64,000 nucleotides of DNA from Dactylis glomerata (lineage: Eukaryota > Streptophyta > Magnoliopsida > Poales > Poaceae): positions 824,363 through 888,362 of the forward strand of contig QXEO01000731.1 of NCBI GenBank assembly GCA_007115705.1, given 5' to 3'. This document shows, piece after piece, positions 1-10,879 of the stretch. A program made the position numbers and the translations under genes. The stretch's first letter is position 1. Every line of letters starts with the position of its first letter. A model generated the notes under the pieces. It searched no databases. It worked only from the letters and a program-made list of their open reading frames with translations, and had not been told where the DNA came from.

Positions 1-1776
1 CTATTAAATGGGAGTTTGTGATGGTATGTCGTCTCAAATTTTTTTGACATCAAACATTGGAGCCATCTCGACCATCCAATGAACATCCGATGGTACGTCG
101 TTGTTGACTTACCTAATTACGATTTGGTGCCACCGATTAGTGCAAACCGGTTCAGAACACCCCACAAAACAAAGGGAGCAATGACCGACACATCGTCCCC
201 GACTTCCCCTTCTACCATGGAACCTTAGCACAGGTCCTGCCGCCGCCACCGCTCCCATCTCGGCCCCTGCCCTAGCCACCCTTCAACTTCTCGCACCCGC
301 AATTCTGTCCCTACAGCTACGCCCATTGCATCCGCATCGTTCTTCCTCGCCTGCAACGCCATATGATAGCCTTGGTTTTTGCACGCGCCGCCACTGACCG
401 CCACATCTTCCGTGCGGCAAGGCCACCGCCCTCCCCCGTTGTTTGTACAGCTGAACGGCCCCTCTCCCATGCTTGCCTTCGTCTATGGTCATGATGGGCC
501 ACTGGATTCGCCCAGATCAAACTATGAACGGGTGGGGGAGGCGGCAGGTAGGCGTCCAGTGATGGGGATCTGGATGGGTCGGGGTGGGACGGCGAAGTTC
601 GGTCGGACTTTGGCCGGCGGCAGCGAGCTGTCACCACGGGACTCCTCTCGCCTCTTCGTCGGTGGAAGGGAGCATCTCCACACGTGCTCGAGACCCCTAG
701 AATGGTAAGGCCCACTCGGTTGTTCCAAAATTCGTTTCCCTAATTGTACCGATGGCAAGGCTTTACGTGATACTGTTCACAGAAGGTATAATTAGAGAGA
801 ACCCGCACTCAAAAGAAAATGTTCAGCGAACTCTAAAGGTCTATTTCTTGTGGGTATAAACATGCTGAATGATTTCGTGCCTGGAATACTAAGTCATGTT
901 CAGTGAACTCTAGAGGTCTATTTTTTGTGGGTATTAACATGCTGGCTGATTTCATGGCTGCAATACTAAGTTTGGTAGTGGGGATTTTTGCCCAATCTAA
1001 TGGAATGACTTGTGATCAGACTTGTCTGGTTAATTTGTTAGAAGTAGGTGTGTGGCAATATTTTTCCAGTTAAGAATCGCATAATCTGTTCTTGACATAC
1101 TCTTTTGCAATACTATGAATTTCTTGTCTTCAGCTAATCCAAGGTTTCACTAGGTCCTATTAGGTTGGCTAACTGTCTACTACATTCATTTTGGCAATGA
1201 AGAGGGGAAGGAGAACTGGGTGGTCTGATGATTTCTGCACCACGTTAGATTTCTAAGTACAGGCAGCCTTGGAAAGAGGGCAAGTCAGGCAAGTCATTTT
1301 AGTCGTAATCTGAGGCCTTATAGACCTACTTAGTAGAATATTAGGTATGTGCGTTCACACTTTCTCCATAATATTTTTGTGTGTTTTCTGAAATGGCTGT
1401 GACACAACATAGGATACTCATAACAAAGAAGCACACATAAACTTGTGGTGCTATTGCATCCATGGGTTCCAATAGATTGCAGTATCATGGCTTTGAAGTC
1501 TCCAAGATACATAAATATCACTTGTATAATGAAGTTTAATACTATTTGTTTCTGCAGTGATAGCATCATTATTTATCTAGCAATTGCACTACAGAACAAG
1601 GAATTAATATTTTTTGCTTTCTTTTCCATGGAAATGGGTCAAAAGATGCAGTCATGATACTGATATGAATACTGATGCAGTCGTTGGCGCAGTAGAAGCA
1701 ATGAGTGAAGTGGTGGATTATCTCACAGACTGAAATAGCAAAGCTGACGAGTAATTGTACTAAGATTCAGGTCATG
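1..1776. other. Left flank outside the nest: unassigned, gene-like or DNA-transposon interior
   Basis: This stretch precedes the TSD of element D and is the old host sequence. Positions 200-720 are GC-rich with short overlapping ORFs on both strands (109 codons at 379-708 on plus, 132 codons at 317-715 on minus), none of which I recognise. From 720 the DNA becomes AT-rich and intron-like. This mix could be a first exon plus intron of a gene, or a gene fragment inside a DNA transposon whose ends are out of view. No domain or clear splice model could be supported. Confidence 0.3.
819..971. repeat. 76-bp tandem duplication
   Basis: Positions 819-894 and 896-971 are two direct copies of a 76-bp unit separated by one base. 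Both begin ATGTTCAG and end AATACTAAGT, and they differ by roughly ten substitutions. The unit has no long ORF. It appears to be an old local duplication within the unassigned left flank. Confidence 0.85.
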
Positions 1777-1781
1777 CTACA

Positions 1782-1855
1782 TGGTGGCGCGGTGTTGATG
1801 ATATAAATAACCGGCCAGTTGGGAACCCCAAGAGAAGGTGTGATGAGCACAGCAG
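1782..1855 (-). repeat. Element D 3' LTR, terminal 74 bp (split by element C)
   Basis: This piece matches 51512-51585 of D's other LTR with two differences. It continues at 43541 after removal of element C and one AGCAG TSD copy. It contains the LTR's terminal CA (read as TG on plus). Confidence 0.93.
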
Positions 1856-3251
1856 TGATGACCCACAAGTATAGGGGATTGCAACAGTCTTCGAGGGAAG
1901 TAAAACCCAAATTTATTGATTCGACACAAGGGGAGCCAAAGAATATTTATAAGCCTTAACAGATGAGTTGTCAATTCAGCTGCACCTGGAAATAGACTTG
2001 TTCGCAGCGGTTTATCAGTAGCAACAGTTTTATAGTGGTGATAGTAGTGAAACAGTAACAACAGTAGTAAAATAAAAGCGGTAATAGTAGCAATAATAAA
2101 CAGTAGGATGAAATACTGTAGGCATAGGGATGGATGTACGGGCGTTGCATGGATAAGATAATTCATGAAATCAGTGAGACATGGGCAATTGCAGATAAAT
2201 AATATAAAGCATCCTAGTACTAACAATCATAGGCATGTGTTCCGTATATAGTCGTACGTGCTCGCAATGACAAACTTGCACGACATCTTTTGTCCTACCA
2301 GCCTGTTGCAGCAGGGCCTCAAGGGAAACTACTGGTAATTAAGGTACTCCTTTTAATAAAGTACCGGAGCAAAGCATTAGCACTCGGTGAACACATGTGA
2401 TCCTCACATCATAGCCATCCCCTCCGGTTATCCCAATTTTTGTCACTTTGGGGCCTCGGGTTCCGGACAATAATATGTGTATACAACTTACAGGTAAGAC
2501 CATAAACAACAAGTATCATTATAAAATAATAACAAGTTCAGATTTGAGATCATGGCACTCGGGCCCAAAGTGACAAGCATTAAGCACAACAAGTTGCAAC
2601 AATGTCATAAGCACTAATAAAAGATACTAGGCACTGTGCCCTAACAATCTCATAGCAAATTACATGAACAATCTCATCCAATCCCTACCATCCCCTTCGC
2701 CTACAGTGGGAATTACTCACACATGGATTGGGGAGTCATGGATGGTTGATGGAGAGACGTCGGTGATGATGGTGACGAAGATCTCCTCCAAATCCCCGTC
2801 CCGGCAGGGTGCCAGAACGGAGTTTCTGGTTCCGAATCGCGATTTCTGATGGCGGTGGCGCAGCGGAAGTCTATTTGGGAAAAATGTCGAACCCCCGCTC
2901 CTTTCAGGTCAGAGGGTATATGTAGGCGGAAGGAGGGGTCGAGGCGACGGCCGAGGTGGCCTCACCACAGGTGGGCGCGGTCAGGCCTGGGCCGCGCCCC
3001 CTGGTGGTGAGCCCAGGCCACTGCCTCCCTTCGTCTCTCCTTCTGGCTCCGTGGATCTTCTGGCAAAATAGGATTTTTGCAATATTTTCCGGGATTTTTC
3101 CTGAAAGTTGGATTTCTGCACAAAAACAAGACACCAGAGCAATTCTGCTGAAAACAGCGTTAGTCCGCGTTAGTTGCATTCAAAACACACAAATTAAAGG
3201 AGAAACAATAGCAAAAGTGTTCGGGAAAGTAGATACGTTTTGGACGTATCA
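1856..3251 (-). repeat. Element C 3' LTR
   Basis: Aligns end to end with 42142-43535. The boundaries are TG...CA, with the AGCAG TSD on the left and the polypurine tract directly on the right. Apparent ORFs inside it (for example 1777-2226 on minus) recur in the other LTR simply because the LTRs are copies. Confidence 0.95.
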
Positions 3252-3265
3252 ACTCCCCCAAGCTT
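3252..3265 (-). other. Element C polypurine tract
   Basis: On minus this reads AAGCTTGGGGGAGT immediately before the TGATACGTCC start of the 3' LTR. It is the expected plus-strand priming site and has the same AAGCTTGGGG core as D, G and K. Confidence 0.85.
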
Positions 3266-5232
3266 AGCTATTTGCTTGTCCTTAAGCAATTTAGTTAACA
3301 ACTGAGAGCGATAAAAGAAACTTTCATGAACACATTTGCTTCATAAGATGTATATATACTAACTATATGATCAAGTACTCAGGCAATTCATAATAAGAAA
3401 TATGCAACTAATGTTACCTCATAGTCAAGCAAGCTATGAAAGAGTGCCAATATACTAATAACAAGCAACATGAAACATAAGAAGTTGCAAGATTGTAATG
3501 CTCATAAATGATATGAAAGAGTGGTATCCCGCTTGCCTTTATTTGTGGAGCAAAACATAAATGCTGAGGCACCTCTGAAGTCCAAAGGAAGACTAGAAGT
3601 AAAAATATCAAAGATACAAGCATCAAAGTTATACCACAATTAACCGTGTTCTGGGACAAGCACATTACACTAAGAATAACATCTATGCTCTCAAGAAGGT
3701 GCTTAAAGTTAGAAGATGAAGACTCAATATAAAAGCAAAAGAAAGGCCCTTCGCAGAGGGAAGCAGTGATTTAACATGTGCTAGAGCTTTTCATTTGTAA
3801 AACAGAGATAAAAATTTATTTTGAGAGGTGGTTGTTTCATGTCAACGACTGGCAATGGGGACTTGCTATCTTCCATAATAAACAAGTGAGAGCGGTTCTG
3901 AGTTCTTTGAAAATTTGGCACATTGGTGCTCTTTTATAAAGCTTTGGCACTCCTCCCCACCTTTTTCCCTTCTCAAACCATGGCTAACCGATTCCATCGG
4001 GAGCCCACCAACTTTCACATACCATGGAGGAGTGCTCTTTTTCTCTCTCTTTTTAAATTATATTACAATGGTCTGACCAGCTCCCTTGCAAAATTAATGA
4101 CGAGCAGATGAAGCTGCCTAGTCGAGGGGTACTTAATTTAATATGGAAGATAGCAATTCCGACCACTATGTCCTCATGAGCTAAAAACAGTGGCACAAAA
4201 TGAGAAGTAGTTGAAAGTTTTGAAAGGTAGCACATGAAAATTTACTTGGAATGGCTTTGAAATACCATGCATAGGAATTTATAGTGGACTCTTTGGTAAA
4301 CTTGGTTTTTGGTGATTGGATGCATGAGAAGTATTCCCTCTCAGTACAAGTGAAGGCTAGCAAAATACTGGGAAGCGACAATCGAGAGAGCAATAGCTGT
4401 CATAATCATGCTTGCGACAAAACAAAATTAATATAGGCATAAAAATGATACAAGAATTCTGAGGCAAAGTAAATCATCGAGGCTTAATTGACTTTTTATT
4501 CAGTCATGTGCATGCTTGAGCATGTGCCAAGTCGATTCAAATGAAACTTTCAGAGGAGGATACCACAATGACATACCATATTATGAATAAAACAATGCAG
4601 GCAAGCGTCTACATGACATGCTACAAACTATTAGTAAAGTGGAACTAATCATATGAGAGCAAGAACTACAAAGCATCTATTAGATAACATGTACCTTACA
4701 TGAACCGACTAAGCATGTCCACATAGATGAGTATATGTACAAAAATGAAAACAAATAGAGTTCATACAAGCCTCTTGCCACATCTCGGATTGTCATATGT
4801 CGTCATTATTGCCTTTCACTTGTGTGGCTTGAATAATATGAAGTGAATACCAAGCTCCAATGGAGTCACGGGAAACTGAACTCTAAAACAAACTTTACAA
4901 AACCAAAGAAGAACAACAAATATTTTTGGGTTTTCGATTTTTGAAACAAGAACAGAAGTAAATAGCAACCAAAGCAAAATATTTTTGGATTTTTCAAACA
5001 TCAAACCGAAAATAGCAAGGAAAGCAAACCAAAGCTAGCAACTGAAAAGGCAAACAAAAAGAAACAACGGAAATATTTTTGGTCTTTTTGTGTTTTGGGA
5101 AAGTAGAAATAAGAACAAGAACAACAAAGAAAATGAAACATGGATATACAAAGGACCGACAAAATATAATATATAGATGAGTGTATCGTCGGCGTACCCC
5201 CCCCAAGCTTAGGCTTTTGGCCTAAGTGGAGA
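3266..5232 (-). other. Element C 3' noncoding region with a block shared with D, G and K
   Basis: Nothing clearly coding is seen between the late ORF and the PPT. About 3700-4420 is recognisably the same sequence as 45590-46570 (D), 56400-57010 (G, opposite strand) and 63510-64000 (K). Shared landmarks are the GCCCTTCGC-GAGGGAAGCAGTGAT stretch and the TTGGATGCAT ... GAGAGCAATA stretch. The short ORFs here are not shared between copies, so I read it as conserved noncoding retroelement sequence. Confidence 0.7.
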
Positions 5233-6369
5233 TCAATCCCATCTCTGATACATGCCCCACACTGGTGGATCATCATTGGCGTAGTCATAGCCTGGCCCTT
5301 GTGAAGATGAAGCAGATGGTGTATAATCATAATAAGGCTGCTGGTATGGAAACTCTGCAATGTTAGAGGGCTGGACCGACTCCTCAGTCGCCTCTTCATC
5401 GTGCACGGGCTGCGGGTGTTCCTCTATGTATGCGTCGAGCTCACCCTCTGTGAGTGACCATCCATTCATGCGATCAAGGTTAAACAAAAGAGGTGCAGGC
5501 AAATGGACTGATCTATCAGTCTTCAATACCTTCCAGGTAGATTTCTTGAAAATGGTTATCTCAAACATCAAGTTATCCAAACAAGCATGAGGAGAAACAA
5601 ACTTATGATGTATCATAGAATTAAGATCAAGTCTCTCTATTGGAAACTGAAGATCTAAAACATGAGGCACTACACCATGCAAAGCTAACAAACGTGAAGC
5701 AATAAGACCTCCACAGATTCCCCCTTTCTCACGGTTAGCATCTAGACGGAAAGCTATTAAAGCACCCAAATTGTAAGTCCTATCACCTTTCAAAGCAGCA
5801 GCAATAAAAGCTAGATCACAGGAGGACAACTTATTTGCTACCTTCCTAGCAAGAACACACTTGGTAATAAAGTAGGCAAAATATCGAATGGATGGAAAAT
5901 GAATATTTCGAATTTTACCACTCTCTCCTGAGAAGCTTCTTCCTTGACAAATCTCCTCATAAAGGTCCGTCAATGGCTTAGGTCGTTCCTTCATCTTTTC
6001 ACGTGATCCCCACTGTGGTATTCTAATAGCTGCACAGAAAACATCAAAGGGCAAGTCCACAGATTTATTGTAGATTTTATAATGAACCATGGGGTTAGAT
6101 GTGGACCAACTGAAACTGAAATCCTGCACCACAGACATTGTTAGTTTAGCATATTGGGGTGGTTCACTATCAATGAAATTCTCCAATCCTGCATTAGAGA
6201 CTAGAGTTTGGAAGTCCTGCAGGATTCTAGCTGCATTCATGAACTCTGAGCATGGGTAAATTGAGGGAAAGACCCTCTCTTCACGGTGAACTCTCATAAC
6301 TTCATGCACTTCTAATTCATGTTGAAAGAGTTGGTATGCATTCTCCTCCATTTCTGAAATTTTCAACAA
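5233..6369 (-). CDS. Athila-type late ORF (378 aa), uncharacterised retroelement protein
   Basis: An uninterrupted 378-codon frame sits between the protease and the 3' LTR of element C, where Athila elements carry their third (env-like or unknown) ORF. The central part, about residues 165-265, has the features I associate with the Athila ORF1 domain in plant databases: RYFAYFITKCVLAR, then a KLSSCDLAFI stretch, then GDRTYNLGALIA and a GGLIASRLLALHG segment. The N-terminus is rich in charged residues and the C-terminus is acidic, Pro/Tyr/Ser-rich. No signal peptide is evident. The start could be Met1 (6369) or Met7. An open frame this long in an element whose LTRs differ by ~4% is notable. Function is unknown. 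Confidence 0.7.
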   Translation of the reverse strand: MLKISEMEENAYQLFQHELEVHEVMRVHREERVFPSIYPCSEFMNAARILQDFQTLVSNAGLENFIDSEPPQYAKLTMSVVQDFSFSWSTSNPMVHYKIYNKSVDLPFDVFCAAIRIPQWGSREKMKERPKPLTDLYEEICQGRSFSGESGKIRNIHFPSIRYFAYFITKCVLARKVANKLSSCDLAFIAAALKGDRTYNLGALIAFRLDANREKGGICGGLIASRLLALHGVVPHVLDLQFPIERLDLNSMIHHKFVSPHACLDNLMFEITIFKKSTWKVLKTDRSVHLPAPLLFNLDRMNGWSLTEGELDAYIEEHPQPVHDEEATEESVQPSNIAEFPYQQPYYDYTPSASSSQGPGYDYANDDPPVWGMYQRWD

Positions 6370-6462
6370 ACCTCATAAAAAATGATTTTGAGACAAACAA
6401 GTGTAGAAAACTACTATAGGGAGTTACTAGAGGGCTAACATGCATCAAAATAACATTTCTAA

Positions 6463-8953
6463 CACTACAACACGACTAGTCCTACCACAACACATATCTA
6501 GCAACGGTGTCGATATGTGTATCTCCACCCCCACGCCCCCACCTCCCCACGCCCCTCTTAAAACCATCCTTTCCACCTCCGTAGTAGACGCATCCTTCCC
6601 CATCTAAAAAAAACCTCCCGCTCCATATTCTTAACCCTAGCAGATGCGCCGCCAGACTTCAAGCCGTCGAACAACGGAGGAGCTATCCGTGGCTCCGTGC
6701 CTCCGTCCCTCGCCATGGTGTCCAGATATTTCCGCCGGCAGCTGTACAACGAGGCTATTGTCGCTAGCGGGGCGACATCCTCAGGTCTACCCTCATCGCA
6801 ACCACCGATCTCGTTGGCATAATCAGAGGCACCCCTCGCGGGATGCAGCCCCCTACCCTGGGGCAGCACAAACCTCGCTTCCTCCACGGATCCGCTTCGC
6901 CTTGGCCCTCTTGATGCCATGTCAATGCTTGGTGGCCACGCACAGAACAATAAGGGAGTACAACTCGGTGGAACACAGGGTCCGCAGAGGACACAGGGCT
7001 ATTCAGGTGTGATTTCTCTTTCCCCTTTCTAGATTCCTCTCTCCTTTCCCTATGTTACCCGTTCATATCTTTTTTTGGAGTTTTGGCCATCCTTATCACA
7101 TTGCCTGCCATTGACCACCGCTGATCAACTGTAATGAATGTTTGCTGTTTCGTTAGATGTCAATCACTATTCCTTACATGTATATGTAGCCATCGATATC
7201 CCTAACACATAGACCAGACCACCAATAATATAAGTACTTTTTATCTACAATGTTAGTGAGAGAAAAGGCGATGACTACTTTTTGCAACCCTTAATAAATA
7301 TGCACTTTTTATACTTGAACAAATTTGTATTTTTCTGCTGGTATGAATATTTATGGTTGAAATTGATTCAATAGAGAGAGTGTGATACTTCCCAGCTTTT
7401 ATAAATTAGTATTTGTCAGCTTGGTGGTAAAGCGTCATGCAAACCGGATACCAGTTCTTCTAACCTGTCTTGAAACAGTACATAGTGCACAATCAGATTT
7501 CACGTGCCAACCTTTTGGTATAACTGGTAGAAGACTAGCAACTGTTTTTTCTTTACTATATTTGGTATTCCTTGCGGTGTGGTGTGTTATAAATGCATCT
7601 ATGTATTTCAAGCCGGGTTCTCATCTCATTTGGCAGGAGCAAACAGTACTTCCGTACCAGAGGAAAACCGGTCCATAGAGAATGCTCTCCTAATATAATG
7701 TGCGAGGCATTGATGCACTTCTTATTTTCTGAACATACAGTTCTAGATACCAACATTGATTGCTCACTTGATTTATATTTATATTGCAGTCATTTACAGT
7801 TCAGTCATGAAAGGAACTACGTAATCAGGTCACTGAATTTTTTCAATGTACATGTAAACTTTTTCATCTTTAGGTTGACATCTCTACTTGATAAATCAAG
7901 AAATGCATATAGGGTCTAGATTGGGATCCAATGCTGATCACCTTATATTTCTAGGATATATGCAAATAGGACAAGATTATCACATTATGTCCGATTGAGA
8001 GTGACTGTTGAAATTTGAGTAGACTACTACTGCTATATAGCTCACAGTCATGTATATGCCCTAGTCCCTAGTTGTAAATAACTAAGTTACTCTGATCCGA
8101 CTACTAAGGTTTATTCTGATCCAAATGTTAAAAGATGCCTAACAGCCTAAGTATTCCTATGGTTCTTGCAAGTGTGAAAATTTTGTAATAAACTACTATA
8201 TGTCTATATCTGGTCTAATGGATGGTCTATAATGTAACCGGTTGTGTTCCTATATATATAACCATATTATATTAATTGATCTGCTCCTGAGATCTGCAAG
8301 GAACCTTGGTTCCTGCCATGTTGATTCTAAAATTGGAACTTTATCTTTGCAGGCCCAAAGAACAGCAAGGACTGGAGAGCACCAAGGACTGCTATATTCG
8401 GATGTCAATTTGTACATTAGAAGACAGAATATTAGGAGTATATATAGGATTAGTTAAAGTGTACTTTGAAGCAAGATTGTAAACCGTGTAATCAAAAGAT
8501 TATTTTCATGAATCGATGGGGATTACAATAATCAATGTATTGATTTTTCCTGCAATTCATTCATACTCTTCCACTTATGTGGTTTTCCTTACGTTTGTTA
8601 TGAAACCTGTATACTCTTGCTTGTGAAGCCTACATACTTTCGGCGAAGAGAAATAATTACCATCTGTGAAGTGATCAACACAATCAGTCTTAAAAATAAT
8701 ATTTATTTAAAATAAAATCATTTAATCGTGTACGTTATGTTCCAACGGATACAAGTGTTGTTCATCATCTGTTGCCACCTTTGCAACGCTCAACCCATTG
8801 GTTTACCAACACATCTATATCTGTTGCATTATATCCTTGCAACACCCAAAAACGCAACGCATACTAAATCTGTTGGTAGAGATGTTAGCAACGCCAATAT
8901 GGATGTTTAGATACAGATTTATGCGTTGCTGTAGGGGTGGTTCTGTTGTAGTG
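6463..8953. mobile_element. Non-autonomous CACTA DNA transposon
   Basis: The ends are inverted CACTACAACA (6463) and TGTTGTAGTG (8953), flanked by 3-bp TSDs TAA (6460-6462 and 8954-8956). The right sub-terminal 200 bp carry repeated GCAACG/GCAACA and GTTGC motifs in both orientations, typical of CACTA sub-terminal repeats. No transposase is recognisable in its 2491 bp. It sits upstream (in element C orientation) of the late ORF. A PIF/Harbinger element also makes 3-bp TAA-type TSDs, but its termini would not begin CACTA. Confidence 0.85.
6644..7012 (+). CDS. Candidate exon of an unknown gene fragment inside the CACTA element
   Basis: A GC-rich 122-codon frame begins at an ATG preceded by a C-rich leader and runs to an AG|GTGTGA-type splice donor near 7012. 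The following DNA to about 8345 is AT-rich and intron-like. TTTGCAG just before 8352 would be a plausible acceptor, followed by a short exon and 3'UTR-like sequence to about 8570. The peptide is Arg/His/Pro-rich and matches nothing I know, and the minus strand is also open for 130 codons (6558-6950). It may be a captured gene fragment or a noncoding transcript. Confidence 0.25.
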   Translation: MRRQTSSRRTTEELSVAPCLRPSPWCPDISAGSCTTRLLSLAGRHPQVYPHRNHRSRWHNQRHPSRDAAPYPGAAQTSLPPRIRFALALLMPCQCLVATHRTIREYNSVEHRVRRGHRAIQV

Positions 8954-8956
8954 TAA

Positions 8957-9667
8957 GCAATAGAACAAGCATGCAAACTCATTTCACCTGCAGCCTATAG
9001 AGCTAAAATACTCAAGAAATACTTCACTAAATAAAATTCTACTTGGACAATCGAAGGAGTCACATACTGGAGAATAAATGCTCCAAATCTCAGCAATAAT
9101 GATGGGCTGAGCAAGGAGATCAAAAAATTGAGAAGGAGAGCAGCAAGAACACGAGTTTGAGCTGGTGTGTCGTTGTTTTTCGGGAGAGAGAAAGAGCTGG
9201 GGAGGAAGAGATAAGTGAGAGGCCAGCGGGCCCCCTCACCATAGGTGGGCGCGGCCAGGGCTGGGCCGTGCCCCCTGGTGGTGAGGTGGCATGGCAGGTC
9301 CCCCTAAGGTCTCCCAGGTGCCTCTCCGCCCCAATTTTGACATAAAAATTTAAAAAGATTTTTCTGGAATTTTTCGAGAAACTTTATTTTTGAGGATTTT
9401 TCAGAAATTGACAACAGACTAAAACTCAGGAAAGCGAAGATGGAATGATTGCAAGCAAATCAAAACCAAGCATACAACAGCTCTAAAACACTCTAATATG
9501 AAACTAAACAGAGGGAACAAAAATGAACAAGTAAATATGAGTGAGGTTGAGTAAATGCGGTGAAAATGAAGTTTTATTCATATAAAATCACTTTGTTAAC
9601 AAGGTTGATCAAGTCTTGTTACCAAACTAATTTTATATGAGGCAAAACTTTGCATTTCACTATATGC
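8957..9667 (-). other. Element C interior between protease and late ORF; no gene seen
   Basis: In an autonomous element RT, RNase H and integrase would lie here, but only about 0.7 kb remains (plus 6378-6462 on the other side of the CACTA insertion). A GC-rich patch at 9200-9330 with CCTGGTGGTGAGG resembles the promoter-proximal part of C's own LTR (compare 3000-3010 on the same strand). This is compatible with a deletion joined to LTR-like sequence. Confidence 0.5.
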
Positions 9668-10438
9668 TTATGTTACCTCGACCTTGATAGGCATAGTCCC
9701 AATCATAACAATTTTATATTCTTCCTTGGGTTTTTGCTCTGAACAGATAATTTGACCAACCCTGATGGTCTCAACGTTCTTGATTGAATTTAGAGCATTC
9801 TTTATATCAATCTTCTTGGGAAAATAGACCGTATACTCTTTGTCATTGACATTAAAAGTTACTTTTCCTTGATTGCAATTAATAACCACACCTGCAGTGT
9901 TTAGAAAAGGTCTCCCAAGAATAATAGACATATTATCATCTTTAGGCATTTTCAACACAACAAAGTCAGTTAATATCAAACAACTGTTAGCAACTTGAAT
10001 AGGAACATTTTCACATATACCAATAGGAATAGTAGTAGATTTATTAGCCATTTGCAAAGACATATCAGTTGATACCAATTTTTCTAGATCAAGTCTCTTA
10101 TAAAGAGAAAAAGGCATGACACTAACTCCAGCTCCCAAATCACATAAAGCAGTTCTAACATAGTTATTTTTAATGGAGCAAGGAATAGTTGGTATACCTA
10201 GATCTCCAAGCTTCTCTGGAACTTTACCATCAAAAGAATAATTAGCAAGTAAAGTGGAAATTTCCTCATTAGGAATCTTCCTTTTGTTAGTAACAATATC
10301 TTTCATATACTTTGAATAAGGAGGCATTTTAATAACTTCAGTCAAAGGAATTTGCAAAAATAGAGGTCTCATCCATTCACAAAACCTATTGTAGTGTTCT
10401 TCTTCCTTGGACTTGTGTTTCTTACCAGGAAAAGGCAT
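9668..10438 (-). pseudogene. Element C protease segment (C-terminal part of gag-protease)
   Basis: A 256-codon minus-strand frame continues C's gag-protease after the B insertion point. About residues 45-70 hold the plant gypsy sequence around IVTNKRKIP. The retropepsin active-site region is ALCDLGAGVSVMPFSLY (catalytic Asp in D-L-G), and the second conserved loop is IILGRPFLNTAGVVI. The frame ends after a short basic tail with no RT following. The Met at its start is only the first Met after the junction; the true coding unit began on the other side of element B (42053). Because upstream gag has nonsense mutations, I treat it as part of a pseudogene. Confidence 0.8.
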
Positions 10439-10445
10439 TGGTTTC

Positions 10446-10779
10446 TAACAAGGGTATAGATAATAGAGCCCGTTAGTTGAGTACCCCTGAGGCCCGTTAA
10501 GCTAGGCCCAATTGTAATACTAGTCGAAATACGAGTTCTTACATATGTCGATATTGTAATCTGTATCGGATCCTACCCGATCCTCGAGACCTGGCCACCT
10601 ATATATAGGGGCCAGGAGGGGACGGTAAGGGACAGATTGAAAGCAAGCCAGGTTTTACACCCACGTTTACTTTCATAGCCACCTTGTTTGACTGAGTTTA
10701 CCTTCGAGTTCATCCGACGCCCTATCTCCCCGATCCTAAGTCCTTCATCTAGGACATTTGTCGAGTTAACCCCTCGTCA
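10446..10779 (+). repeat. Element B 5' LTR
   Basis: Matches 39849-40183. It begins TAACAAGGG (TGACAAGGG in the 3' copy) and ends CCCTCGTCA. It contains a TATATATAG box at 10600. Confidence 0.95.
10600..10608 (+). promoter_or_regulatory. TATA box of element B LTR promoter
   Basis: TATATATAG lies 154 bp into the LTR and is preserved in the 3' LTR (from 40004). It is the most likely core promoter, with transcription expected about 30 bp downstream. Confidence 0.65.
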
Positions 10780-10781
10780 AT

Positions 10782-10799
10782 TGGCGTCGACCGTGGCGA
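10782..10799 (+). other. Element B primer binding site
   Basis: TGGCGTCGACCGTGGCGA begins two bases after the LTR. The leading TGG pairs with the tRNA CCA end. The tRNA identity is unclear to me. Confidence 0.7.
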
Positions 10800-10879
10800 C
10801 TCTGGGCATTCGAATCATGAATTTGACGGCTTTTTCGCCTTTAACTAGTAACAATCCAGAAGTCGACAAAAATCAGGAG

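Noticed and set aside
1777..2226. 149-codon minus-strand ORF with membrane-like segments
   Set aside because: It lies in element C's 3' LTR, and the same reading appears at the start of the long frame at 42512 in the other LTR. It is LTR sequence, not a gene.
2664..3267. Several short plus-strand ORFs, repeated at 42950-43620
   Set aside because: They sit in element C's two LTRs and are antisense shadows.
9157..9345. Short GC-rich ORF between protease and late ORF of C
   Set aside because: The sequence resembles the LTR leader segment and has no family match or conserved partner.
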